Shown here piece by piece: positions 17,804-28,845 of a stretch of 64,000 bases of DNA. A model generated the notes under the pieces. That model was not told the DNA's origin and did no database searches. It saw nothing but the letters and a program-made list of their open reading frames with translations. Position numbers and translations under genes: made by a program. The stretch's first letter is position 1; each line of letters starts with the position of its first letter. Source of the DNA: Streptomyces sp. R41 (GTDB lineage Bacteria > Actinomycetota > Actinomycetes > Streptomycetales > Streptomycetaceae); contig NZ_CP163443.1 in the NCBI RefSeq assembly GCF_041053055.1, positions 5,253,001-5,317,000 on the forward strand, written 5' to 3'.

Positions 17804-19312
17804 CTAGTAGGAGAAGGCCATCGGCTTGTCGGCGTCACGGGAGTCGCCGCCGATCTTGGTGGGCGGGTTGAGGTCGGCCTCGGTGAGCTCGGGCGGTCCG
17901 GCCTTGACGTACTTCACGAGCAGCTTGACCTCGATGACGGCGAGGATCGCGTAGAGCGCCGTGAAGACGATCATCGACGTGAGGACCTCACCCTGCGAGA
18001 CGCCGGGGGAGACCGCGTGCCGGGTCTGCAGCACGCCGTAGACGACCCACGGCTGGCGGCCCATCTCGGTGAAGATCCAGCCCCAGGAGTTGGCGATCAG
18101 CGGGAAGCCAAGGGTCCAGATCGTGATGAGCCAGTACCACTTGGTGAGCTTCGGGCCGAGCGCCTTGTTCTTGAAGAGCACGAGATGCGGCACTTCGTCG
18201 TCACCGACCCTCAAGTGCTGCGGCAGCATGAACTTCTTGCGGGTCAGCCAGAGTCCGACCAGGCCGATGGCGAAGGACGCCATGCCGAAGCCGATCATCC
18301 AGCGGAATGCCCAGAAGGTGACGGGAATGATGGGCCGGTAGTCGCCGGGACCGAACTTCGCCTGCTCGGCCTTGTTGGTGTCGTTGATGCCGGGGACGTA
18401 CGAGCTGAAGTCGTCGTCGGCGAGGAACGAGAGTATTCCGGGGATGGACAGCTCGACGGTGTTGTGCCCCTTGCTGACGTCCCCGTACGCGAAGACCGAG
18501 AACGGCGCGGAGTCCTGGCCGTCCCACAGCGCCTCGGCGGCGGCCATCTTCATCGGCTGCTGCTTGAACATGACCTTGCCGAGGGTGTCACCGCTGATCG
18601 CGGTGAGCAGGCCGGCAATGACGACAGTGACCAGCCCCAGCCGCAGCGAGGTCTTCATCACGGGGATGTGCTTCTTGCGGACCAGGTGGAAGGCGGCGAT
18701 ACCGACCATGAAGGCGCCGCCGGTCAGGAAGGACGCGGAGAGCGTGTGGAACGCCTGGGCCAGGGCGGTGTTCTGGGTCAGCACGTGCCAGAAGTCGGTG
18801 AGTTCGGCACGCCCCTTCACCTTGTTGATCTTGTAGCCGACGGGGTGCTGCATCCACGAGTTGGCCGCGAGGATGAAGTACGCCGACAGGACCGTGCCGA
18901 TCGAGACCATCCAGATGCAGGCCAGGTGGATCTTCTTGGGCAGCTTGTCCCAGCCGAAGATCCACAGGCCGATGAAGGTCGACTCGAAGAAGAAGGCGAT
19001 CAGGGCCTCGAAGGCGAGCGGGGCACCGAAGATGTCACCGACGAACCGCGAGTAGTCCGACCAGTTCATGCCGAACTGGAACTCCTGCACGATGCCGGTG
19101 ACCACACCCATCGCGATGTTGATCAGGAAGAGCTTGCCCCAGAACTTGGTGGCCCTGAGGTACTTCTCCTTCTCCGTGCGCACCCAGGCCGTCTGCAGGC
19201 CGGCGGTGAGCGCGGCGAGCGAGATCGTCAGGGGGACGAAGAGGAAGTGGTAGACGGTGGTGATACCGAACTGCCATCGCGCCAGAGTCTCCGGCGCCAA
19301 AGCCAATTCCAC
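17804..19312 (-). CDS. cydA: Cytochrome bd oxidase subunit I
   Basis: A 502-residue catalytic subunit carrying haems b558, b595 and d. It begins MELALAPETLARWQFGITTV, followed by YHFLFVPLTI, in which His22 is the expected high-spin haem ligand. WDKLPKKIHLACIW and GYKINKVKGRAELTDFW flank the quinol-binding Q loop, which is the short form. GRQPWVVYGVLQTRHAVSP is the conserved C-terminal signature. About nine transmembrane helices are visible. It is the first gene of the operon. A perfect Rex operator lies 85 bp upstream of its start, so the NADH/NAD+ ratio probably controls expression. Confidence 0.97.
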   Translation of the reverse strand: MELALAPETLARWQFGITTVYHFLFVPLTISLAALTAGLQTAWVRTEKEKYLRATKFWGKLFLINIAMGVVTGIVQEFQFGMNWSDYSRFVGDIFGAPLAFEALIAFFFESTFIGLWIFGWDKLPKKIHLACIWMVSIGTVLSAYFILAANSWMQHPVGYKINKVKGRAELTDFWHVLTQNTALAQAFHTLSASFLTGGAFMVGIAAFHLVRKKHIPVMKTSLRLGLVTVVIAGLLTAISGDTLGKVMFKQQPMKMAAAEALWDGQDSAPFSVFAYGDVSKGHNTVELSIPGILSFLADDDFSSYVPGINDTNKAEQAKFGPGDYRPIIPVTFWAFRWMIGFGMASFAIGLVGLWLTRKKFMLPQHLRVGDDEVPHLVLFKNKALGPKLTKWYWLITIWTLGFPLIANSWGWIFTEMGRQPWVVYGVLQTRHAVSPGVSQGEVLTSMIVFTALYAILAVIEVKLLVKYVKAGPPELTEADLNPPTKIGGDSRDADKPMAFSY

Positions 19313-19396
19313 GTCGTCAGTCTCCTTACGTCGCCGTGGTACAGCGGCAGTTTGCCCCCTTTGTCACGTACATCACGGGAGCAACCGGGACACGTT

Positions 19397-19412
19397 TGTG
19401 AACGCGTTCACA
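19397..19412. promoter_or_regulatory. Rex operator (ROP) upstream of cydA
   Basis: TGTGAACGCGTTCACA is a perfect 16-bp palindrome and matches the Rex-binding consensus TTGTGAA-N4-TTCACAA almost throughout. It is centred about 92 bp upstream of the cydA start. The site in front of the S. coelicolor cyd operon is known to be bound by the redox repressor Rex. Confidence 0.9.
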
Positions 19413-19561
19413 TTCACAAGCAATTATGACGCATGGCCGTTCGAGGGTTGACGGGCGGGGGTGCCTAAGCGTGGCCCGACGGGTCCCGGGCGCGACTGTC
19501 TCCAGAGAGAGACCGGGCGAACCCCTTGGCAAGAACTTCAACATCTTGTTGAATTCGCGGC

Positions 19562-19936
19562 ATGCAGATACGGATCTCCTGGCCCGCGGGGCATCTCACC
19601 GCGACCCTCGACGACACCCCGACCGCCCAGGCCCTCGCCAAGGCGCTGCCGCTCGCCTCCACCGCCCGCACCTGGGGCGAGGAGGTCTACTTCGACACGG
19701 GCGTCTCCGTCGCCCTCGAGGAGAGCGCCCAACAGGTCGTCGAGTCCGGCACAGTGGCCTTCTGGACCGACGGCGACGCCCTCGCGCTCCCCTACGGACC
19801 CACACCGATCTCGCGGGGCGACGAGTGCCGCCTCGCCAGCCCGTGCAACGTCCTCGGCCACCTCGACGGGGACCCCCGCACGCTCGCCACCGTGCGGGAC
19901 GGCGACCCGGTACGCGTAGAACTCGTGGCGGACTAG
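19562..19936 (+). CDS. Cyclophilin-like fold protein
   Basis: A 124-residue protein with the pattern of the archaeal/bacterial cyclophilin-like family: [20 protein letters not shown], then [32 protein letters not shown] and the glycine-rich end [10 protein letters not shown]. It is a beta-rich, single-domain, probably cytoplasmic protein. Peptidyl-prolyl isomerase activity is not established for this group and the catalytic arginine is not evident. Its TAG stop overlaps the stop of the convergent hisC-like gene by 4 bp (shared CTAG), so there is no room for a terminator between them. Confidence 0.8.
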   Translation: MQIRISWPAGHLTATLDDTPTAQALAKALPLASTARTWGEEVYFDTGVSVALEESAQQVVESGTVAFWTDGDALALPYGPTPISRGDECRLASPCNVLGHLDGDPRTLATVRDGDPVRVELVAD

Positions 19937-21012
19937 AGCTCCTTGCGGAACGTCTCCGTCGCCTTCAGGAAGATGTCGTTCGCCTCGGTCTCGCCGATCG
20001 TCACCCGGACGCCCTCGCCGGCGAAGGGGCGTACGACGACCCCGGCCTGCTCGCAGTGGGCGGCGAAGTCGAGCGTGCGCTCCCCCAGTCGCAGCCACAC
20101 GAAGTTGGCCTGCGTCTCGGGCACCGTCCAGCCCTGACCGTGCAGCGTCTCGACCACGCGCTGGCGCTCGCAGACCAGCGAGCCGACCCGGCCGAGCAGC
20201 TCGTCCTCGGCGCGCAGGCTCGCGACCGCGGCGTCCTGGGCCAGCTGGCTCACGCCGAAGGGCACCGCCGTCTTGCGCAGCGCGGCGGCGATCGGCTCAT
20301 GGGCGATCGCGAAGCCGACGCGGAGACCGGCGAGCCCATACGCCTTGGAGAAGGTGCGCAGCACGCAGACGTTGGGCCGGTCGCGGTAGATCGCCACGCC
20401 GTCCGGCACCTCGACGTCACGGATGAACTCGCGGTACGCCTCGTCCAGCACGACCAGCACATCACTGGGCACTCGGTCGAGGAAGCGCTCCAGCTCGGCC
20501 CGGCGCACCACGGTGCCCGTCGGGTTGTTGGGGTTGCAGACGAAGATCAGCCGGGTCCGGTCGGTGATCGCGTCCGCCATCGCGTCGAGGTCGTGCACCT
20601 CGCCCGGCGTCAGCGGCACCTTCACCGAGGTCGCCCCGCTGATCTGCGTGATGATCGGGTACGCCTCGAAGGACCGCCAGGCGTAGATGACCTCGTCGCC
20701 GGGGCCGCTCGTGGCCTGCAGCAGCTGCTGGGCGACCCCGACCGAGCCGGTGCCGGTCGCCAGATGTGCGAGGGGGACGCCGAAACGGTCCGACAGCTCG
20801 CTCATCAGCCCGGTGCACGCCATGTCCGGGTAGCGGTTGAAGGATCCGGTCGCGGCGGTCACGCTCTCGATCACACCGGGCAGCGGCGGATACGGGTTCT
20901 CGTTGGAGGACAACTTGTACGCCACCGGACCGGCGGCCGCGGCAGGCTTGCCGGGCTTGTAGGTGGGGATACCCTCCAGCTCGGCACGCAGCTTGGGGCT
21001 CGTCTCGCTCAC
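19933..21012 (-). CDS. hisC: Histidinol-phosphate / aromatic aminotransferase (HisC-like)
   Basis: A 359-residue class-I/II PLP aminotransferase. Visible motifs are [15 protein letters not shown] at the N terminus, [13 protein letters not shown] in the cofactor pocket, [16 protein letters not shown] (Asp and Tyr contacting PLP), the Schiff-base lysine in [14 protein letters not shown], and the C-terminal [14 protein letters not shown]. Streptomyces has a second hisC in the histidine operon, so this stand-alone copy may act on phenylalanine or tyrosine rather than histidinol phosphate. GTG 21012 follows GAGGAGGA at a good distance; the open frame upstream of it is unsupported. Confidence 0.9.
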   Translation of the reverse strand: MSETSPKLRAELEGIPTYKPGKPAAAAGPVAYKLSSNENPYPPLPGVIESVTAATGSFNRYPDMACTGLMSELSDRFGVPLAHLATGTGSVGVAQQLLQATSGPGDEVIYAWRSFEAYPIITQISGATSVKVPLTPGEVHDLDAMADAITDRTRLIFVCNPNNPTGTVVRRAELERFLDRVPSDVLVVLDEAYREFIRDVEVPDGVAIYRDRPNVCVLRTFSKAYGLAGLRVGFAIAHEPIAAALRKTAVPFGVSQLAQDAAVASLRAEDELLGRVGSLVCERQRVVETLHGQGWTVPETQANFVWLRLGERTLDFAAHCEQAGVVVRPFAGEGVRVTIGETEANDIFLKATETFRKEL

Positions 21013-21510
21013 CGCAGTCCTCCTCGTGACCACCAGCGGCTCATGACCACCACCGGCTACCAATGCTTCTCACCTTATGAGGATTCGGCGCCGCTGCGAA
21101 TGGCCTGTGGACAACCGAACGGCAACCGGGCCGATACCGGCCGCGCCCCAGCGATCACTCACGTGCGGCCCGGCGGTGATCCTCGTACGTCCCGGTGATC
21201 ATCCTCGTACCGCCCGACGGTCATCCTCGTACGAAGGCGTACGAATTGGGGGGCGCGCCATCCGGCCGCGCACGCGCCGGTGGCTCACGCCGTAGCGCGC
21301 ATCCCTCGTGAAGGTGAGTTGAGACCTCTTCGAAACATGGCCCACTTGGCAGGCCCATGCGTGCCGACAAGTCACGTACTACCGTAGAATCCTTCAACTG
21401 CCTTTATTTCCAAGGACGTTGACCGTCTTCGACCATGCAGAAACGTGCCTGTCAACGAGTGCATATGCGTCCGCACTACCCCACCGCATGAGCCCTACTA
21501 TCGGCTCGCC
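21013..21510. other. Gene-free region with DnaA box and short repeats
   Basis: This 498-bp gap between the divergent hisC-like and LacI genes holds no convincing gene. It contains a perfect DnaA box and three imperfect copies of GGTGATCCTCGTACG, starting near 21175, 21194 and 21219. The AT-richer part around 21370-21420 (CGTAGAATCC, TTTATTTCC) is the likely promoter region for the LacI-type gene, but no promoter could be assigned firmly. Confidence 0.5.
21106..21114 (-). promoter_or_regulatory. DnaA box (single)
   Basis: TGTGGACAA on the plus strand reads TTGTCCACA in reverse, the preferred Streptomyces DnaA box. It lies about 95 bp upstream of the hisC-like start and is isolated, unlike the clusters elsewhere in the window. 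Confidence 0.5.
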
Positions 21511-22623
21511 ATGACAGCAGCAGGGAAGCACCAGGTGAGCCGGGCGGAGACCTCCCGCCGAGGCGGTCGACCGGGCCGGGCGGGTATCAGAGACGTGGCT
21601 GCGGCCGCAGGGGTCTCCATCACGACTGTGTCAGATGCCCTCAACGGCAAGGGCCGGCTCCCGGACGCCACCCGACGCCACGTCCGCGAGGTCGCCGACC
21701 GACTGGGTTATCGCCCGTCGGCCGCGGCCCGAACCCTCCGTACCGGCAAGTCGGGCCTCATCGGCCTGACCGTGACGACGTACGGGGATGAACCTTTCAC
21801 CTTCACGGAGTTCGCGTACTTCGCGGAGATGGCCAGAGCCGCCACTTCGGCCGCGCTCGCCCGGGGCTACGCCCTGGTCATCCTCCCCGCGACCTCGCGC
21901 CACGACGTGTGGTCGAACGTCGCCCTGGACGGAACCGTGGTCATCGACCCGTCCGACCAGGACCCGGTCGTCAGCGAGCTGGTCCGGCAGGGATTACCGG
22001 TCGTCTCCGACGGCCGCCCGGCCGGCTCGCTCCCGGTCACCGCCTGGGTGGACAACGACCACGAGGCCGCGGTCCTGGGCATCCTCGACCACCTGGCCGC
22101 CGCCGGCGCCCGCCGGATCGGCCTCCTCACCGGCACCACCACCGACACGTACACCCACCTCTCCACCACCGCATACCTGCGCTGGTGCGAACGAGTGGGC
22201 CAGGATCCGGTGTACGAGGCCTACCCCGCGCACGATCCGTGCGCGGGAGCCGTCGCCGCCGACCGGCTCCTCGCCCGGCCAGACCGCCCTGACGCCGTCT
22301 ACGGTCTCTTCGACCCGAACGGCACCGACCTGCTCGCCGCGGCCCGGCGCTACGGCCTGCGCGTACCGGACGACCTGCTGCTGGTCTGCTGCAGCGAGTC
22401 CACCGTCTACGCCAACACCGAGCCGCCCATCACGACGCTCTCCCTCAAACCGCGCAGGATCGGCACAGCCGTGGTCCAGCTCCTCATCGACGCCATCGAG
22501 GGGGTCGAATCGGACCAACCGGTCGAGCAGGTGATACCGACGGAGCTGATCGTGCGGACGTCTTCCGAACGCCGTCCGCCCCGTACGACAGTCAGCCCGC
22601 CCCGATCACCCGAGGAGGGTTGA
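21511..22623 (+). CDS. LacI family transcriptional regulator
   Basis: A 370-residue regulator. The N-terminal helix-turn-helix and hinge read AGIRDVAAAAGVSITTVSDA, then LNGKGRLPDATRRHVREVAD, the classical LacI pattern. A periplasmic-binding-protein-like sensor domain follows (RTGKSGLIGLTVTT, DGTVVIDP, WVDNDHEAAVLGILDHLAAA, GLFDPNGTDLLAAARRYGLR). Its ligand is likely a sugar or nucleoside, but no transporter or catabolic gene is adjacent to say which. ATG 21511 is chosen because it gives a normal 25-residue lead to the helix-turn-helix. The next gene lies 200 bp downstream and appears to have its own promoter. Confidence 0.92.
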   Translation: MTAAGKHQVSRAETSRRGGRPGRAGIRDVAAAAGVSITTVSDALNGKGRLPDATRRHVREVADRLGYRPSAAARTLRTGKSGLIGLTVTTYGDEPFTFTEFAYFAEMARAATSAALARGYALVILPATSRHDVWSNVALDGTVVIDPSDQDPVVSELVRQGLPVVSDGRPAGSLPVTAWVDNDHEAAVLGILDHLAAAGARRIGLLTGTTTDTYTHLSTTAYLRWCERVGQDPVYEAYPAHDPCAGAVAADRLLARPDRPDAVYGLFDPNGTDLLAAARRYGLRVPDDLLLVCCSESTVYANTEPPITTLSLKPRRIGTAVVQLLIDAIEGVESDQPVEQVIPTELIVRTSSERRPPRTTVSPPRSPEEG

Positions 22624-22825
22624 CGCCCGGTGCAGAAAGGGCGGGGAAAGCCCCGCCCAATTCGGGCGAAAACCGCGGTGAACCGGTCTCCTCCTCCGAT
22701 TCACCACCCCTGGGTCATCACATGGCGCGATCCGCATTCCTATGATGGGCGCACGACACCGCGGGCCGCTGCGACCAGGCAGTCCGATCCGGTGCAGATG
22801 CGGCGCGATGGTGGTGGAGGGGTCG

Positions 22826-23920
22826 ATGACTCAGGGGGCCGGTCAGGGACCCGAGGCGGTGCGGACGGCGACGTTGCGCGACTTCCGGGTGCCCGCGTAC
22901 GTCCATGAGACCGGTCCGTATGCGCAGAGCACGCCCCCCGGTGGGGGCACCAGACCCGCCGAGGAGTCCCCTGCCTACTCGGCGGACTCTTCGGAGGCGT
23001 ACACCCCCACCCAGCGCGATCTGCCCGTCATCAACCGGGGTGACACGCTTCAGGTCGCTGTTGACCCCGCCGCCGTGGCCGCCCCGCAGCCGATCGACGG
23101 GCCCGGTCCGCTGTACGTCGTCGGTGACGTGCACGGCTATCTCGACCAGCTGGTCGCCGCGCTCCAGGAGCAGGGCCTCATCGACGCCGCGGGCAACTGG
23201 TCCGCCGGGACCGCGCGTCTGTGGTTCCTCGGCGACTTCACCGACCGCGGCCCGGACGGCATCGGCGTGATCGACCTCGTGATGCGGCTGTCCGCCGAGG
23301 CTGCCGCGGCCGGCGGCTACTGCAAGGCGCTCATGGGCAACCACGAGCTGCTCCTGCTCGGCGCCAAGCGATTCGGCGACACCCCCGTCAACTCCGGGGC
23401 GGGCACCGCCACCTTCCAGGCGGCCTGGCTTCTCAACGGCGGCCAGAAGACCGACATGGACCGCCTGCAGGACCACCACTTGCAGTGGATGGCCCGCCTC
23501 GACGCCATGGAACTGGTCGACGGACACCTCCTGGTGCACTCCGACACCACCGCCTACCTCGACTACGGCGACTCCATCGAAGCGGTCAACGACACCGTCC
23601 GCGAGACACTCACCCGCAACGACGCGGACGAGTGCTGGGACCTCTTTCGCAAGTTCACCAAGCGCTTCGCCTTCCGCGACGACGGGGGCGCCGAGGCCGT
23701 CCGCGAACTGCTGGGAGCGTACGGCGGCGCCCGCATCGTCCATGGTCACAGCCCCATTCCGTATCTCCTGGGGGAGGTCGGCTCGGAGGACGACGAGGAC
23801 GGCGCGGGCCCGGTGGTCGAGGGGCCGCATCTGTACGCCGACGGGCTGGCCATCGCGATGGACGGCGGCGTGACCATGGCCGGAAAGCTGCTGGTCCAGC
23901 AATTGCCCCTGGATACCTGA
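22826..23920 (+). CDS. Metallophosphoesterase
   Basis: A 364-residue calcineurin-like phosphoesterase. The metal-binding series is intact: GDVHGY, FLGDFTDRGPDG, MGNHELLLL and VHGHSPIPYL. An N-terminal disordered segment of about 85 residues (proline, serine and threonine-rich) precedes the catalytic domain. The pattern resembles PPP-family bacterial protein phosphatases or Ap4A-type hydrolases; the sequence does not decide between them. ATG 22826 follows GGAGGGGTCG directly. There is no signal peptide, so it is probably cytoplasmic. Confidence 0.9.
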   Translation: MTQGAGQGPEAVRTATLRDFRVPAYVHETGPYAQSTPPGGGTRPAEESPAYSADSSEAYTPTQRDLPVINRGDTLQVAVDPAAVAAPQPIDGPGPLYVVGDVHGYLDQLVAALQEQGLIDAAGNWSAGTARLWFLGDFTDRGPDGIGVIDLVMRLSAEAAAAGGYCKALMGNHELLLLGAKRFGDTPVNSGAGTATFQAAWLLNGGQKTDMDRLQDHHLQWMARLDAMELVDGHLLVHSDTTAYLDYGDSIEAVNDTVRETLTRNDADECWDLFRKFTKRFAFRDDGGAEAVRELLGAYGGARIVHGHSPIPYLLGEVGSEDDEDGAGPVVEGPHLYADGLAIAMDGGVTMAGKLLVQQLPLDT

Positions 23921-24107
23921 GCGTTCATCGGGCAGGCGTCCCCCACGGAGGACTGCGCTGGCCAGGGGGCAATTTCTGGAAACCCCCTGTCACGGCGTGC
24001 CGTCACCGCTCTACCATCGGCTTATCCGTAGCAGGCTCCCCTCCGTTTCTGCCCGACGGCTCGTCAGCGTGCGAGCCACCAGCCCTACGGAGCATCGGGG
24101 GATGCAC

Positions 24108-24965
24108 ATGAACAGCGTTCCGCAGCACCTGCTGAGCGAGGACCGCCAGGAATACGAGCGGATCCTCGATGAGGCGCTGCGCTCCGCACCACACCGTCCG
24201 GAACTCGCCGCTGTCGGCCAGCGGCTCAACCCCGAACAACTGCGCACCATGGCGCTCAACGCCACCGCACTCATCACGGCGGCCGCGGCGAGCGAATACC
24301 AGCATTATGTGAGGGTCCGCGAGGAGCTGCGCCAGCCGGCGCCGTCCACCCCGGTCGTGAGCGAGGAAGCCGGCTCCGCGGAGCCGGGCGCGACCGCGAT
24401 GGGGCTCGCCGCCACCGTGGGGGAGGTGTCCGAGACCGCCGGGGCCGGCGCCATCGCCGTCGTCGCGGTGCTCGCCCCCGTCCTCGCCGGGACAGCGGCG
24501 GCGATCTTCCTGCTCGTGGGGTACCTCCTGAAGATGCTCGACCCCGAGCAGACGTTCGCCAAGACCCTCCTCACCACCGGATGGGTCTTCGGCGCGGTCA
24601 CGGCGGCCGCGATTCTGGTCGCCGCGGTCGGGCTGCTGCTGACCGCACTGCGCAACAGTTCCTCCTCGCTCCAGGCCGGAGCGCGCGGCGAGCTGAACGA
24701 GCAGGTGGCCCGGGCCAGGGAAGCCTGGCGCGAGGCCCTGCTGGAACGCGGCATCCTGCCGTTCCTCCGGGAGGCCCTCGCCGATCCGGGCTCCGCGGCA
24801 CTGGGCCGTCCGGCACCGGCGCCCAGCCGCATCCCGCAACTCGGCTACAACCGACCGGGGTTCAGCAGCCCTGACGGCGGACCCGCGGCCGGCCCGCGCC
24901 CGAGCTTCTCCAGCCCGGACTTCACGAGCCCGGACTTCGGAGGGCCCGAGCACCAGCCGGAGTGA
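24108..24965 (+). CDS. Two-helix membrane protein of unknown function
   Basis: A 285-residue protein I do not recognise beyond Streptomyces. Residues 1-80 form a soluble helical region (LLSEDRQEYERILDEALRSA, then LNPEQLRTMALNATALITAA). Two strong hydrophobic segments follow at about 122-148 (GAIAVVAVLAPVLAGTAA...) and 164-186. A helical stretch (NEQVARAREAWREALLERGI) precedes a proline/serine-rich disordered tail with repeated FSSPD and FTSPD units (about 240-275). ATG 24108 is preferred over 24102 because the GGGG motif lies 7 nt upstream of it. It may be a scaffold or signalling protein, but nothing visible fixes its role. Confidence 0.75.
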   Translation: MNSVPQHLLSEDRQEYERILDEALRSAPHRPELAAVGQRLNPEQLRTMALNATALITAAAASEYQHYVRVREELRQPAPSTPVVSEEAGSAEPGATAMGLAATVGEVSETAGAGAIAVVAVLAPVLAGTAAAIFLLVGYLLKMLDPEQTFAKTLLTTGWVFGAVTAAAILVAAVGLLLTALRNSSSSLQAGARGELNEQVARAREAWREALLERGILPFLREALADPGSAALGRPAPAPSRIPQLGYNRPGFSSPDGGPAAGPRPSFSSPDFTSPDFGGPEHQPE

Positions 24966-25025
24966 CGCCCGGGCCGACCGGGTGCTTCATGTCCGGGGGC
25001 GACGGCCTGATGCGGAAAGGAAACC

Positions 25026-25052
25026 GGGGCCCGCGCTGATGGGGCGCGGGCC
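25026..25052. terminator. Bidirectional hairpin terminator
   Basis: GGGCCCGCGC and its exact complement GCGCGGGCCC flank a 7-nt loop. The hairpin lies in the 221-bp gap between the convergent membrane-protein and TerD-VWA genes. There is no U tract, as is usual in Streptomyces. Confidence 0.7.
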
Positions 25053-25186
25053 CGAACCGGTGGGTGGTGTACGCCCGTACGCTCTCCGGCAGGGCGCGTC
25101 CGAACGCCCCCCTGGCCGGGCTCCGTCCGCCGATGCCCGGCCCGACAGGGCCCCGTGTCGGGTCCGGCCGCGCCAGCAGGGCCCGG

Positions 25187-26701
25187 TCAGATGATGCCGA
25201 GCTGGCGGGCCGCGGTCATCCAGGCCGGGAACTCGGACAGCAGCCGGTCGTAAAGCTCCGGGTCCGGGATGCTGCTGATGTCGTCGACGGCGAAGAAGCC
25301 GACGTTGTCGACGCGTCGGCCCGGCAGCGTGTCGAACCGCTCCAGCACGCCGTAGTTGGACCGTCCCAGGCCCACGAACTGCCAGAAGATCGGCTCCTCC
25401 ACCGCCTCCCGCAGCTCCTTCTCGATCTCCTTGTTGCGATAGACACCTCCGTCGGAGAAGAACAGCACCAGGGTGGGATCGGCGGCCGGGTGCTCACGCA
25501 CATATGTCCGGACCTCGGCGATCACCTTCTGCTCCTCGTTCTGGATCCCGACCGCGCGCATGTCCACCTGCCCCGGCCGCAGGCCCTTCCGCGGCTTCTT
25601 GCTCCGACGGAACAGGCTCAGCTCACCGACCCGGACATGGAGCTCCAGCCACTCGGGCAGTTCCCCCAGACCGAGATCCGGCAGCCGGGCCGCATGGGAC
25701 GCGAACGTCCAGGCCTGCATCACTCCGTCGTCGTCCAACTGCGCGGCCACCGCGGCCATCCGCTCCACCACATCGGCCACGACACCCTTCGAGTACAGGA
25801 AGGACATCGACCCGGAGGCATCTAGAACCAGGACGACACGCGCTGTGACCCCCTCCGCCCCGCGCTTTCGCAGACTGACCGCCACCTGCTCCTTGCGCAG
25901 GGAGAGCCGCTTGCGCATGTCCACGGGCAACTGCTCCTCGCCCTTGGTGAGGCGAGGCGCGGAGCCTGGGGGCGCCGGCGGAACCTGCGGGGCGGGCGGG
26001 GCCACAGGCGGCGCGATGGGCGGGCCCGCGGACGGCACCACCGGTGGGCCCGCGGCGGTCACCGCAGGCGGCACCGCCGACGCGGCACCGGTCCCGGGCG
26101 CGGAGCCGGCGGCAGACGCGGAGCCCCCGGCCTCGTCGTCCACGCTGATCCCGAAGTCGGTCGCCAGGCCAGCGAGCCCGGACGCGTAGCCCTGTCCGAC
26201 CGCGCGGAACTTCCACTGGCCGCCGCGCAGATACAGCTCACCACCGATGAACGCCGTCTCCGTCGTGGCCTCCATCTCGAAGCGCGCGAGCTCCTGCCGC
26301 GTCCCGGCGTCGAGCAACGTGAGCGTCAGGCCGGACAGCTCGCCGAAGGTGCCGCCGTCGGCCGAGGCGCACAGGACAACCCGCTCGATGCCCGGCTCCA
26401 GGGCGCGCAGGTCCACTCCGACCGTGTCCGTCGTGGCTCCGCCGTCCCGCCGCTTCCCGAGGTGCCGCACGGCCCCGGAGGCATGCTGCGGCTGGTTGTA
26501 GAAGACGAAGTCCCCGTCGTCCCGCACCCGTCCACCCGCACCCAGCAGCAGCGCCGAGGCATCGGCGTCCGGCGCACCGGACCCACCGGACCCACCGGAC
26601 CCACCGGACCCACCGGACCCACCGGACCAGCTCAGCACGACCTGCACGGCCTCGGCGGCCACGGGAAGGTTGGCGCCCTTGCTCATGGATGTCGCTGTCA
26701 T
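25187..26701 (-). CDS. TerD-domain / von Willebrand A-domain fusion protein
   Basis: A protein of about 504 residues. Residues about 5-195 are a TerD-like domain ([63 protein letters not shown]), the calcium-binding fold of tellurite-resistance and stress proteins. A Pro/Ala linker (about 200-265) leads to a VWA domain with the metal-ion-dependent adhesion motif DASGSM and a later LVLFFSDGG. The TerD domain is interrupted by a GGS tract encoded by nearly identical 9-bp repeats. ATG 26701 gives [12 protein letters not shown] 26686 is equally possible because neither has a strong ribosome-binding site. A role in stress-signalling assemblies is inferred from family context. Confidence 0.88.
   Translation of the reverse strand: MTATSMSKGANLPVAAEAVQVVLSWSGGSGGSGGSGGSGGSGAPDADASALLLGAGGRVRDDGDFVFYNQPQHASGAVRHLGKRRDGGATTDTVGVDLRALEPGIERVVLCASADGGTFGELSGLTLTLLDAGTRQELARFEMEATTETAFIGGELYLRGGQWKFRAVGQGYASGLAGLATDFGISVDDEAGGSASAAGSAPGTGAASAVPPAVTAAGPPVVPSAGPPIAPPVAPPAPQVPPAPPGSAPRLTKGEEQLPVDMRKRLSLRKEQVAVSLRKRGAEGVTARVVLVLDASGSMSFLYSKGVVADVVERMAAVAAQLDDDGVMQAWTFASHAARLPDLGLGELPEWLELHVRVGELSLFRRSKKPRKGLRPGQVDMRAVGIQNEEQKVIAEVRTYVREHPAADPTLVLFFSDGGVYRNKEIEKELREAVEEPIFWQFVGLGRSNYGVLERFDTLPGRRVDNVGFFAVDDISSIPDPELYDRLLSEFPAWMTAARQLGII
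26576..26627. repeat. 9-bp tandem repeat encoding Gly-Gly-Ser units
   Basis: About five to six consecutive copies of ACCCACCGG lie inside the TerD-VWA gene and encode a (GGS)n tract. A 9-bp unit preserves the reading frame, so copy number can change without destroying the protein. Confidence 0.85.
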
Positions 26702-26733
26702 GCGCCCAGTCTGCCGACAGAACCCGGCCCTGA

Positions 26734-26769
26734 AGCCGTCCGATGCACATATACGAGCCTCGGACGGCT
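26734..26769 (-). terminator. Hairpin terminator downstream of thiC
   Basis: AGCCGTCCG (26734-26742) and CGGACGGCT (26761-26769) form a perfect 9-bp stem with an 18-nt loop. It lies between the thiC stop and the TerD-VWA start, so those two genes probably are not co-transcribed. Confidence 0.6.
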
Positions 26770-26795
26770 CCGAACACCACGCACTCGTGCGCGCC

Positions 26796-28768
<1,973 letters not shown>

Positions 28769-28845
28769 GCAAAGGTGCCTCCACGCTAGCGTCATATCTG
28801 GCGCGCTGAACAGAGGGCCCCCTCCGTTCTTGCGATGATCGGTCG

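Noticed and set aside
26576..26627. Short direct repeats considered as a CRISPR array
   Set aside because: The 9-bp units have no spacers and lie in frame inside a gene. No CRISPR array or cas gene is present in the window.
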